A DNA stretch of 33,922 bases from Ophiothrix spiculata (lineage: Eukaryota; Echinodermata; Ophiuroidea; Amphilepidida; Ophiotrichidae), in assembly GCA_000969725.1 (NCBI GenBank), contig JXSR01S067936.1; one strand, given 5' to 3'. Positions 17,930 through 28,337 of this stretch are shown here, piece after piece. The stretch's first letter is position 1; each line of letters starts with the position of its first letter. Below the pieces are notes generated by a model. That model saw only the letters and a list, made by a program, of their open reading frames with translations. It had not been told where the DNA came from and did no database searches. A program made the position numbers and the translations under genes.

Positions 17930-19090
17930 GAATAGTTAAAATATGCGACCGTATGTTATCCAGAATAAAGATTATCTGTCCTATAAATGTTCATTTCCTT
18001 ATCTACATACATAATCTCTGCAAGTAAAATATGCAGTGATGACAATACTTGAACAAGTCTGTGTAAAATTATTATTTGTTATGTTATGTTATACGTAATC
18101 AGATGCGGTACATACTTTTCTGCGAGATATATTCTTAATGTCAAGGTTGTGCTAATCTTTTAGATGTATATTTTTAGTGTTTTCTCTTTCTCCTATCAAT
18201 CTTTAGGTCGTATTAACTGTTGGTTTCGAACATGCGACACAAAGACTCACCTCTTACTCACATCGATGACGTAAAAGGATGACGTAGATTAATTTAGAAC
18301 AAAAAATACGTCAACGATTCATTGCAATGTTTTGAACCTTAATACGTACCTTACGTAGGTTCAGTTCAAGACTCCCATTGATGCATAAATTACAAATTAA
18401 ATTACATTACATTGCTTTTCAATCTATATATCCCAATGAAAATGCTTTAATCCGCAAACATGTTATTAATGAGCCTAAACAACTGACAATCGTTCAAACC
18501 CAATTGACGACCTCCACCTCAGTTTCAATTACCCCGTCGATATTGATCTAATTATAATGACTGTTAGCCCTGTGATTGGTTACACCTCTGCCGCGCCCCT
18601 TTTATGAAGTCATCAATACCGTACTCTAAATGTGCAATGCAAACCCATTGGAAACATAATGATAAATTAATGTTTACAAGATTAGGAAAACTTAAAGTCA
18701 ATGCTTTATAAACTTAGTCAAATAATCATGTTGAAACTATGAAGCATCATATTGACTGAAAAAACTGTAAATTAACATGATCGAATTAGCTGAAGATGTT
18801 GATTTTTAGAAGCGTTTGACTGTCCTTTTACATATTTCCCAAAATAACCGCAGATGCCTAGTAAAAATTCACTATATTTGCCTTTTCTGGTATTTTAATT
18901 CGGGATTTTATCTGTGCAATAGTTAGGTAATAGTCTGTAGATAACATTGATAACCAACTAAAAAGGTTGAAAACAATGGTTTTTCTAATCCAAGCGATTT
19001 ACGTCCTGTAAACAACATAATTGTTAGCCATTATTCTTTGGATTCTATCGTTGCGTGTTGAAGCACACGACATCAAGTACATGCTGAGTA
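17930..19090. other. stretch without a gene; a few promoter-like words
   Basis: GATGACGTA occurs twice at 18265-18290 (CRE-like). At 18575-18607, GTGATTGGTTACACC (inverted CCAAT box) is followed by GCCGCGCCCC and CTTTTATG. No transcript or frame follows, so these are listed only as words. Confidence 0.3.
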
Positions 19091-20286
19091 CATATGAAGA
19101 GTGTTTTTTCAAAACTCACTTAGTCCACTTCGACTCATTCTGAGAAGAACGTGTTTTTTGTGTTATGATTTTTTCAGATTTTTTTGTGAATTGAATCTGG
19201 AGTCAAAATATTCAACCATCCAGAATCGGTTATATTAAAGTTAAAAACATAAAAANNNNNNNNNNNNNNNNNNNNNNNNNNNNNNNNNNNNNNNNNNNNN
19301 NNNNNNNNNNNNNNNNNNNNNNNNNNNNNNNNNNNNNNNNNNNNNNNNNNNNNNNNNNNNNNNNNNNNNNNNNNNNNNNNNNNNNNNNNNNNNNNNNNNN
19401 NNNNNNNNNNNNNNNNNNNNNNNNNNNNNNNNNNNNNNNNNNNNNNNNNNNNNNNNNNNNNNNNNNNNNNNNNNNNNNNNNNNNNNNNNNNNNNNNNNNN
19501 NNNNNNNNNNNNNNNNNNNNNNNNNNNNNNNNNNNNNNNNNNNNNNNNNNNNNNNNNNNNNNNNNNNNNNNNNNNNNNNNNNNNNNNNNNNNNNNNNNNN
19601 NNNNNNNNNNNNNNNNNNNNNNNNNNNNNNNNNNNNNNNNNNNNNNNNNNNNNNNNNNNNNNNNNNNNNNNNNNNNNNNNNNNNNNNNNNNNNNNNNNNN
19701 NNNNNNNNNNNNNNNNNNNNNNNNNNNNNNNNNNNNNNNNNNNNNNNNNNNNNNNNNNNNNNNNNNNNNNNNNNNNNNNNNNNNNNNNNNNNNNNNNNNN
19801 NNNNNNNNNNNNNNNNNNNNNNNNNNNNNNNNNNNNNNNNNNNNNNNNNNNNNNNNNNNNNNNNNNNNNNNNNNNNNNNNNNNNNNNNNNNNNNNNNNNN
19901 NNNNNNNNNNNNNNNNNNNNNNNNNNNNNNNNNNNNNNNNNNNNNNNNNNNNNNNNNNNNNNNNNNNNNNNNNNNNNNNNNNNNNNNNNNNNNNNNNNNN
20001 AATGTAACATATTGACATGGAGATACTAGATAAGTCTGTAACAAACAGGATTCTCACCCTTTTATTGATTAGGAATAGTGAGTTTTGGAAAAATCCATGC
20101 AGCGGACTAAGTGAGTTTTGAAAAAAATTGGTAACTTCTTGTGCTTGAGGAATGGCGACTGATTGTTTTTTTGAGAATTTGCATAGTTGGTATGTTAGTG
20201 CTCATGATGAACACCATTCCTATGTGCTTGGTTTCATTTCGACCAAAAGTGGACTAAGTTAGTTTTGGAAAAACACTCTTCATATG
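19091..20286. mobile_element. inverted-repeat element containing the assembly gap
   Basis: The ends 19091-19129 and 20248-20286 are inverted copies matching at 37 of 39 positions (CATATGAAGAGTG...CTTAGTCCACT). The word GTGAGTTTTG with A-rich ends recurs inside at about 20078 and 20112, so the terminal motif is repeated on the right side. About 450 bases are known and 745 are N, so coding content cannot be judged. The true size depends on whether the gap length is an estimate. Confidence 0.65.
19256..20000. other. assembly gap, 745 N
   Basis: Unresolved sequence. The long X-filled frames that cross it are artefacts. It lies inside an inverted-repeat element, which may be why assembly failed here. 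Confidence 1.
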
Positions 20287-20407
20287 CTCTGATGTGCTCT
20301 GCTAATAATTGGCGTGACCTCGGCTATTCATAAAATGTTGAATAAGGTCAATAGATTTATTGGGATTTCAAATCGTTGTGCCTAGCACAAGTTGATCACT
20401 ACAAATA

Positions 20408-21207
20408 TGTGATGACTCACCCCGAAAAGGGGGACTTTCCAAGATACAGGTGAAAATAGGCAGCACAAAATAGAGAAAATAATAAGAATTTCCAACGGAT
20501 TTTCTGCTGTAAAATTTGTTCGTTTTAATCAATCAAAAACATATTAAGGTGGCTTAGCACAGATGCGGTGTCGGACACGAGTGAGCTGATATCAGCGGTG
20601 TTTGACACAATTTCAAAGTATTTATCCCGGGCTTTTAGCGTACTTTCTGGCGTACTGTATCTTGCGCTTTAATATAACGCGATCTTTCACGTGCGCCATT
20701 TTTATATTCACGCATAAGACCATGCGCGTTACTCCTGATGACGCAGGGCTCAAAGCGCACAGTGCTTAAGGTGTTACTCATTGCTTAAAAAATGCCAATC
20801 TTTTGCTTAATTTTGCTTAATATCTCAAAAAGTAAGTCGGTGACCATATTTTTTATTACGTTTTTTTTGAAAGAACTATATAAGGACCAAAACATATGTG
20901 AAAAAGAGAGAAAAAAATAGAGCCGTTTTTAAATTATAAGTGTTTTTGTCCGATTTATTTTGATTTTACCATAGAAGTGAATGGTAAAAAGTGGTAAAAC
21001 ATAGTGTTTTTGAAATGTATTTTTCTCAAAACTAAGTCGGTGACCCCCATTTTTTATTTCAGAAATGTGATCAGCACATATGGAAACACCATATATCAAA
21101 AAAAAAGACAATTAAATAGAGGAATTCTGTCTGTGCTAAGCCACCTTAAATGAAAAATCTAAATTGATATCATCTTCAAAGTCCCCCTTTTGGGGTGAGT
21201 CATCACA
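20408..21207. mobile_element. outer inverted-repeat element, split by a nested insertion
   Basis: The ends 20408-20438 and 21178-21207 are inverted copies with a single-base indel (TGTGATGACTCACCCC, then AAAAGGGGGACTTT). TA lies on both sides, which would fit a TA target. Without the nested element it would be about 200 bases, a typical MITE size. The GC-rich CCCC/GGGG words in the tips are a distinctive signature. No coding capacity. Confidence 0.85.
20544..21149. mobile_element. nested 0.6-kb element with TTAA flanks
   Basis: The tips GGTGGCTTAGCACAGA (20548-20563) and its exact complement (21130-21145) are flanked on both sides by TTAA. Known from the family: TTAA duplication is typical of piggyBac-type transposases. 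The tips do not show the usual piggyBac CCC start, so the assignment is tentative, and since TTAA is itself palindromic it could be part of the inverted repeat. Inside, TAAGTCGGTGACC occurs twice, 200 bases apart, each followed by an AT-rich run. There is no transposase frame. A GC-richer stretch (20560-20770) contrasts with the AT-rich right half. Confidence 0.85.
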
Positions 21208-22265
21208 TAATTATATGGTCATAATTAACATAATAAAATGAACTTTAAACTTTACATTAAAGAGATTTAAAGTGCCTACAAAAGTTGTAAGTATATATTT
21301 TGATTGAGTTTTTACCAATTAAAATACATGCATGAGAATTATTCGATGCAATTCTCCTTTACAGATGACTGATCGTTGTTCAACGTTCTAAGACAAACAT
21401 ACCCACTTGTATTCCATACTTTTCAGATAAAGAATATGAAGTATCTAAAATAAAATCTTCGTAACACTTATACATTCTATTATTATTTGGTTCACGGTGC
21501 GTATTGAACTGCAAGTACATGTTTCCCCTTAGGCGTTATACTTACGCGTCCTACCAAGTCGCTCAGTAATCGCGGACGCATGTGTGAGACGGACGAACAT
21601 ATCGATTAGGATGTATAAAGATTTACATCCGTGGTATCTACATGGATGTGCATTCCAAGGTCTCGGGTAGTTTGCCCAAACATTGATATATTGCAACAAG
21701 TAATTTTGAGCGACATGTAATTGGAATAAATACTTTTAAGGTAGCATTTGTCTTTTAAACCCAAAGTACTTCTTTTATATCTACCTGTAATTTTTATCTA
21801 TATAAACACATTTTAGAATTCGCTTGGCGAAATGTCAAGAACGTCTGCGAATTAAAATAGATTGTATGAACAGCAGAAAATAAGATGGCATTTTATTCCC
21901 ATGTGACAAAAATTCTATTAAGATGATTAAGTTTGCAATCGTTGTAAATAAATATAACATGGCACCATGTTTTACAATATTATTGATGAAACAATTTGTT
22001 TGCAAAACAAAATGTCTCGCTGCTAGACAATAAATATTCAATATAAAACTAAGTTCGTGTTCGAGCGCTGTTAATTTAAAGATGAGGAACCTGTTATTTT
22101 TCAAAATTCAAGATAAATAAAGGAAAAGATCGGTTTAACAAAACTTTACAAAAGTGATTGTCTCCTGGGTTTGTTTACTTTGATATTTATAATAAGTAAT
22201 TAAATAAAAATTAAAAGCATCTTAAATAATGAATAAAAATGACTTTGGTTTACCAAACGAAACAA
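21208..22265. other. stretch without recognised features
   Basis: AT-rich with a GC-richer island near 21490-21600 (ACTTACGCGTCC, ATCGCGGACGC). No tRNA-like fold or exon could be supported. Confidence 0.45.
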
Positions 22266-22271
22266 ACATTT

Positions 22272-22480
22272 GAGGTTGTGTGGTCTAGTGGAAACAGTGC
22301 AGGACTCCGAATCATGTGGTCGAGCAACGGATTATATCCTTGGGCAAGACATCTCGATTGCTTCGTTGACATATTACAGCCTAAATTCCGATAGGTCGGC
22401 GTCTTAACCCTATCATCATAAGTGTCGAGTCGGGTAGACATAACTACTGAACATACAGCAACGGATGTCTCTACTCGACA
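22272..22480 (+). repeat. tRNA-derived SINE-like element
   Basis: GTGTGGTCTAGTGG (about 22277-22290) matches the A-box and D-arm region of tRNA-derived SINEs. GCAGGACTCCGAATC resembles an anticodon arm. TGTGGTCGAGCAACGG sits where the B box should be, but with a base missing. CCTTGGGCAAGACATCTCGATTGC (22339-22362) is the kind of body sequence that follows such heads in many invertebrate SINEs. The tail (22371 on) is shared with the duplication unit at 22822, so the element is split by that event. Probably dead, given the damaged B box. Confidence 0.6.
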
Positions 22481-23276
22481 CATTTTCTTGAACGTATTTA
22501 TTATGCTCTCATTTGAAAATCATGTGATTGAATATAAAAATAAAATATAGAAACAGAATGATGGGTAAAAAATGATAAAGTTTACATTTAAAAAAGCAAG
22601 AAAATAAGCAAAACTTATTTTTAAGTTTTATTTTTGCCTGTAAAATTCTCTCTTGGTTCTTACGATCTAGTTGAAATGAAATGATCATGACGATTGAGAC
22701 TATTTCCTAATAACTCATCTTCATAGCTCCAACCACACTCTTGAAAACAAAGATGTGGTAGTTTTGGACAAGGAATTCAGATGGTGTGAACGTGGAGTTA
22801 AGGAGGCAATTTGTGTGGGGAATATTACAACATAAATTCCGATATGTCGGCGTCTTTGCCCTATCCGCACAAGTGTCGAGTCGGGTTAATATACCTTCTG
22901 AAAACACAGCAACGGATGTCGTCTCCACTTGACACATTTGTCGAAGGTATTTATTCTGCTCTCTTATTTTAAATCATGTGACTGAATATAAAAAATAAAA
23001 TATAGCAACAGAAAAATGGGTGTTTATAGTTAATGAGAAGTAAAAATTATATATAGTTTATTTAAAAAGCGAGAAAATAAGCAAAATTTGAGACAGAATT
23101 GCTTTAAAATTCTCTATTGATTCTTACGATCTAGTTGAGGTGAAATGATCATGACATTTTCCTAATAACTCATCTTCATAGCTCTAAACACACTCTTGAA
23201 AACAAAGATGTGGTAGGTTTGGACAATGTATCAGGTGGTGTGAACATGGATTTAAGGAGGCACTATATGTGAAAAG
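22371..23276. repeat. tandem duplication, two units of about 453 bp
   Basis: Unit one 22371-22821 and unit two 22822-23276 share, in order: ATATTACA, AAATTCCGATA-GTCGGCGTCTT, AAGTGTCGAGTCGGGT, CAGCAACGGATGTC, GTATTTATT, AATCATGTGA, TTCTTACGATCTAGTTGA, CCTAATAACTCATCTTCATA, TTGAAAACAAAGATGTGGTA and AAGGAGGCA. The left junction falls inside the SINE-like element, so unit two has the SINE tail without its head. Confidence 0.9.
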
Positions 23277-24060
23277 GGAGCAACCTTTTTTGAATCGAGG
23301 AAGAGGACTTCGAAACAACCTTGCGTGGACCTACACGTCAGCGATTAACAAGATCCTTATATGGTTCAACAATTCGACCACGTTACGGGTTGATGACCAG
23401 CTATCAATCGTCAATCAGATGGTCAGATGATGTGTTCGAGATAGAACATGAAACGTTACCACTTACCAAAATAGTAAGTCCAGATGAATAGATTTGTTAC
23501 TTTCTCAAGTTTTGTTCACTACTTGGATGACTGATGAATGACAAGCTTCATAAACGATTTGTAACAGTGGTAATTCGGTAAACAACGGAACCGATTTGCG
23601 TCTTTAGATCTCCTTTGTGCATGACTTTTTTTTCCGTACAATATTCACATTGAAACGGTTTCTCCTTAGTATGTGTCCTAATGTTTTAAAATTTCCTTTT
23701 GGTAATGGTATGAAAGCTAACACAAATTGTTGTGTACCACCTACATTGTTTATGTTATTATTCTCGATGAAAATGAGGGGTTAATGTTTTGTTGTTGTTT
23801 TTGTTTTTTTTGTTTTTTTTTTTGTTAATGTGGTTTTTTTTTCAGGGTCAAGGTGATATAACAATCACTTCATGTTACTTTTCATTAACTGTCACTAGTG
23901 ATTTTCTCACGGGACGTAACGAAAAACTTGTAGGAATGTCATTTTCATTTCGAGTTTTAATTTTTCCTGCTCAAACATGGCAAACTAACAAAATGATGCA
24001 TGGCATACATCAGAGGTTGAGGCTTTAACATATATGATATGTTATTAATTTTGTTTACGC
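23277..24060. other. no gene supported; G/T-rich tract and polypyrimidine run
   Basis: The part 23290-23470 is less AT-rich than its surroundings but holds stops in all frames. At 23786-23846 a T/G-rich run ends in TTTTTTTTTCAG, which looks like a splice acceptor. It is followed by a 60-codon open stretch to 24028 with no recognisable domain. A lone acceptor-like site next to a T-rich tract is expected by chance. Confidence 0.3.
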
Positions 24061-26189
24061 AAACATTTTTATATAATTAAAGGATTCAGTTGGGTCGCAG
24101 GACACCAAGTAAGTCTTGATATTTGATTCAGATTTGTTTTTATCTTTAAAGGAGTCGGCTGTTTTTCGCAAAAAATGACTTCAAAATGAAGCTCGCTAAT
24201 TTTGCTTATCTGGAAATATTTCGGGTTATGCAGTTTACCTATTTGTTTATAAGTATCTGGCACTTAAGGTCTGCTACTTGATTACGCACCATAAATCTAT
24301 TTTTTTTTTCAATACAGTTAAGTTTGTGGGTCAGAAATAGTATTATACTAAGTGCCTTTTAAGTTTTGCAGAGCAACTTTATCCACATTCCTTACATCTC
24401 TACATTTTACGATGTCCTTGTTGAGTGGCACTCAGCTATGACATCTGAATCTGGTCTCAACTTTGTGGAGTTGGAGAAACTCAGACAAAATCGAATGACA
24501 CTTTTTTATTTATAGTGTATTGTATTGATAGATATCTTTACCGCATGTTTTCTCAAATTTTGACACTCCCATAATTTATCTTCTGTATGTATGAAAGGTG
24601 TTTGTCAAATCAATTCCTTTGGATGTCTGGCTCGTCTAACTTATTAATATCTTACGAAAGGAATGTTATAATATATCAGTTTCAAACCCGTCTGGAGAAA
24701 TTTATTTAATATTTTCATACTCTAGTGAAAACTTTGTAAATGCTGGTTTCATAAATATTTTTAATAACGCTGTATTGAAATGTCTGTGTTGCATTCAAAT
24801 CATTCGTTACACTTCCCAGAGAGACATATATTCGGAGAAACATCGGTGAACATTCCAATTCGAAACATTAACTCACATTTTTGGGATGTGCCCAGGAACA
24901 AAATTGAGTCGTCGAGTAACTGTACGTTTTTGCCCGTAATCTACATTGAATGAAATGTCTGATTATGTCAACTTTGACATCACCTGCCGAAATGACCGAT
25001 TGCTTTGTAAGAAACACAATTTTCTGACAGAGCTATCCATACATAATTGCAATTCATATTGGTGACGTCATTGATATATTTGAGGAAAAAATGCACCTGA
25101 AACCTTTGTTTTATAAGCAATTAATCTTTAACGATATAGCAGTTAAACACCTGCAATTATTTTTTCATTATATAACAATATAGCAGTAAAAAGGTGACAC
25201 TTGTGTTCAAAAGTTTATTATGAAGCTATTAAATATTTGCTTGCAACAGGTCTTTGTTATCTTAGAATGTGATATATAATTCCAATGCATTTTCTGTTAA
25301 TAACGGAGGCTTGGTAATGAAAAATTCAATACACACTTATTTTTATTTGATGTCATATGTTTGGTTTTAGTCAAAACTTATTCAGCTGACTGGGTTATGT
25401 TCATTTTTGATTATTTTGATAGGTATTTAAATCACAATTTTAAATTATGCGAAATTTGTGATTTAAACGGTAATGATTTGAACAAATAATTTAATATAAA
25501 ATAGAATTAAGTACAAATCAAAATTACTATCAAAAGTAGTATCTTCAATTTGTCAAATATCCGAGATACCTGGCGGGTGGGAATTCGGAATTCCGACAAA
25601 TTGTAGTTCACTGTTCTACTTTCACATATTTGTGACTCGCTTATTACGATTTTTTTTTTGACTCCAATAGAACGGCGTAACAGGTCAAGCACTCAGGTAC
25701 GAGAAAAATGGCTTAATTTATTTTGTATGCATAGAAAATCGGCACAGACCGTCGTTTCGACGATGCTCATGAATATTCATTAATTTGAGACACAAATTTA
25801 AAAAGGCCCATAAACTCATCCAAATAGATCATAATTTAAAGCAATGTTGCATATAGATGTAAAAACATCCTGAAATTCAATTTTTTGCGAAATATATGTG
25901 AATATTAATTTTATATTATTTCTACAGTGATTTTTTCATTGAGTGAGGTCAAATTTGGTCTTTGCGTTTTGCCTAAAATCTACGGTTCTGGACTTAATAT
26001 ATTTTAGCCATTTGGTCAAAAGAAAGCGACAACACTTTTTTAACAGGTTTGCTTAAAGTTTTGCGGTAGTTTTGGGTAAAAAACGCTTCGCGTAGCAGAA
26101 AGTGAAGGCATCAAATTTCTACGCCATTTAATCCCGGAACGATTAAGCGGCAGGTGTCTATTGTTCAATATACATAGTTGAAATATCCT
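24061..26189. other. AT-rich stretch without recognised features
   Basis: Only chance frames and small palindromes (for example GGAATTCGGAATTCC near 25580). No exon, RNA gene or repeat identified. Confidence 0.45.
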
Positions 26190-26196
26190 TTCTCTC

Positions 26197-26283
26197 TCAG
26201 CGTACTCTGTGGTCAAGTGTTCGAGTTGTTCTCTTTTGGTGTGGAAGGTCCCAGTTTCGAATCCCGTCGGTGCCTTTTTTTTT
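26197..26283 (+). repeat. tRNA-like relic with B box and T run
   Basis: CAGTTTCGAATCCCGTCGGTGCC (26251-26273) resembles a T arm plus acceptor end, with TTTCGAATCCC near the B-box consensus GGTTCGANNCC. It is followed directly by an 11-base T run, a Pol III terminator. The 5' part (CTGTGGTCAAGTG at 26210-26222) resembles a D arm. No matching 5' acceptor strand is present. Best read as the head of a decayed tRNA-derived element. Confidence 0.45.
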
Positions 26284-27172
26284 GAAAACAAAGTGTTGTA
26301 TTTTTTTTTCAATCGTATTAGATTGAATTTCCTTTAATAAAATACTTTTATAAAGAAATTGCGTTGGATAAACGCGACAAAAGCTGTATACAATCATTTC
26401 CGTAGCCCGTAAACTATGATGCTCAGTGCAGTGAATGCTGGTTACCACGTGCGTGAAAGGTGTGACTTGTCGTTTACGATGTTCGTTATGTTATCGGGAT
26501 AATGTGATGACCGACATCTTGTCCCTTTCATACGTCTAATTTTACTGACTTTTTCCTCGTTTTATTTACTGATTTTAAAAGTCTTATAAGAAAGATATAT
26601 TTTTCAAATTTCAGGAATGTGAGGTCTGATATCTAGTCTTTGTTTTAGCCAATTTACATAGAATTTGGTAAAACAAGCTGCGCTTAGACAGAGGTTACCT
26701 CAAGATTTTGAAAGCTGACCATTGGCAATTTTATCTAAAATGTATTAAAATGAAGAATTCTTATTCTTAACAGTCAAACATTGGCATATCTTATTGATAA
26801 AAACCCTCTAAATACCTTTATCCATGTCTTCATTTTCTATTTGTATTAACCCCTTTGTGATTATTTGGGTTCAAAGTCCAATCCTATTCGACAGGTCAAG
26901 TCAAGAAAAAAATCTAGTGACCGAGTTATCCCGATACTCACCCGGGATTACCGGGAAATGAAATTTACATTTCGTTTGCATAGGTCCCAAGTACAGGCTG
27001 ATAAAAAATATTCTTATTGGAAATGTAAGTTAAAATAAGTGGCACATTGACCTCATCCTCCGGGCGCGTACTATAACACTTACTTATCACTTTGTCAAAA
27101 CCACTAAAATTAGTTTAGGGTCGACAAAACAGAAATGTTTCCTCTAAAAGGTCCACTTTTTGAAAATCTGCA
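26284..27172. other. stretch without recognised features
   Basis: No gene seen. CACCCGGGATTACCGGG near 26940-26956 is a small GC-rich inverted word. Confidence 0.4.
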
Positions 27173-27211
27173 CCCCCCCCCCCCCTTGAAAAAATCCTGG
27201 CTACGGGCCTG
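27173..27211. repeat. C13 run followed by CCTGGCTACGGGCCTG
   Basis: Thirteen C, then TTGAAAAAATCCTGGCTACGGGCCTG. This combination strikes me as a common interspersed-repeat tail in animal genomes, but I cannot name the family. The other end of such an element was not found. Confidence 0.35.
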
Positions 27212-27401
27212 CTGACAACGCATGTTTTGATCCAATAACAGCTGGCGGCCGCAAGCATTTACCGGTGTCATACCGATTTCATCTTACCGACGTTGCGGCG
27301 ATGTGGCTTCTTCCAATTACCAAACACCAGTTTGCGATCGATGGTTAATTAAGTGACCATAGCATTCTTGCGGCATGATTTCAGTGTCTCTACGGCTCAA
27401 T

Positions 27402-27453
27402 GACACCGTCCGATCTCCAGCGGTCGGTCACTGACCGATGAGCTGACGGTGTC
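27402..27453. repeat. compound GC-rich inverted repeat
   Basis: The outer arms GACACCGTC (27402-27410) and GACGGTGTC (27445-27453) enclose an inner palindrome, TCGGTCA-C-TGACCGA (27424-27438). It lies in a 300-base island (27190-27480) that is clearly less AT-rich than its surroundings and contains GCGGCCGC. This could be a cruciform, a regulatory site or a remnant of an element; no gene is next to it. Confidence 0.7.
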
Positions 27454-28194
27454 CGCTGAATTTCTACACATCGTTGGTTTTACATGTAACATCGTAACCA
27501 CTCTGCAAGACTATGTTACTGGTTATCAGAGTATCATGCAAGTCTTTTAACATAGGATTAACTATATATCATTGGTGTTATACATTTTTTGTTGAGCTGT
27601 TCTGTTTGCTTCCTCTTAAACGACGCTATCATATATCTCTTGGCTCATTGCCATTTATAAATGATAAATATTACTCTGTTGATGTTATTATGCCTTGCCA
27701 TTTTGTTGTACATAATTCAAGGTACCATTTTTATTATGTATACTTTGTCATGACATTATTAATATATTTAGATCGTCCAGTAGATCGACCTAAACCTCTC
27801 TGAAAAGACTGTAGCTCTCAAGTCCAAAACAAGGCGCTGTTTCCTTGACGAACGGTTACTTTTTGATTGTCACTTCTAAATAGGTTTACTTTTTACTGTT
27901 TAACGTATCAGTTGGATGGTAAGTGAGATCGCTTGTCACCGACCTTAAGTCTGTCTCGAAACAAATTGGCTTGATTTAATCCGGTAAATAGTTTGTTACA
28001 ATAGTTTGTTACTATTGCACTTTCAAAATAAAATCGGTATATAAAACACATATTGACTGCCCATTCATTCTGTCAATAGTAAAAACCCTTCCCCTAAGTG
28101 ATGTTTATCTTTGGCTGTCATACTATAACCCTTTGGTCTCGGGATATAGTTCATAGTCCGAAAATCACTTCGGGGAAGTAATACACAAATAAAG
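27454..28194. other. stretch without recognised features
   Basis: A 96-codon open stretch (27513-27803) of hydrophobic residues shows no domain and is taken as chance. AATAGTTTGTTAC is tandemly doubled near 27986-28012. Confidence 0.4.
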
Positions 28195-28337
28195 CATGGT
28201 ATTAGAGGGAAGTAGTAAATATTACTGATCCCTCGGTGCTGAATGCGTGTGACTACTGCCCGACGCAAAGCGGAGGGAAGTAGTCACACGCATTCAACAC
28301 CCTCAGGAATTTTCAATACTTCTCGAAATAAACCATG
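28195..28337. repeat. foldback element, about 143 bp
   Basis: The sequence is one long imperfect palindrome. The core arms 28236-28257 and 28279-28300 (GTGCTGAATGCGTGTGACTA...) match at 21 of 22 positions. Outside them CCCT, GAAGTA and the tips CATGGT/ACCATG also pair, with mismatches. The loop is 21 bases, CGACGCAAAGCG being its centre. No coding capacity. Likely a small foldback or MITE. Confidence 0.8.

Noticed and set aside
18265..18607. CRE-like, CCAAT and GC-box words
   Set aside because: No gene, transcript start or conserved arrangement follows; expected by chance over 1 kb.
19174..20057. three minus-strand frames of 267-278 codons
   Set aside because: They consist almost wholly of X residues from the N gap; only a few real codons at each end.
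21530..21600. possible tRNA gene in a GC-richer patch
   Set aside because: CGCTCAGTAATCGCGGACGC suggests a D arm, but no B box or T arm lies at the right distance.
23786..24028. polypyrimidine tract plus CAG followed by an open stretch
   Set aside because: Looks like a splice acceptor, but T/G-rich tracts produce such sites often and the open part has no recognisable product.
27513..27803. 96-codon hydrophobic frame
   Set aside because: AT-rich codons give hydrophobic residues by default; no motif, start context or neighbouring exon.
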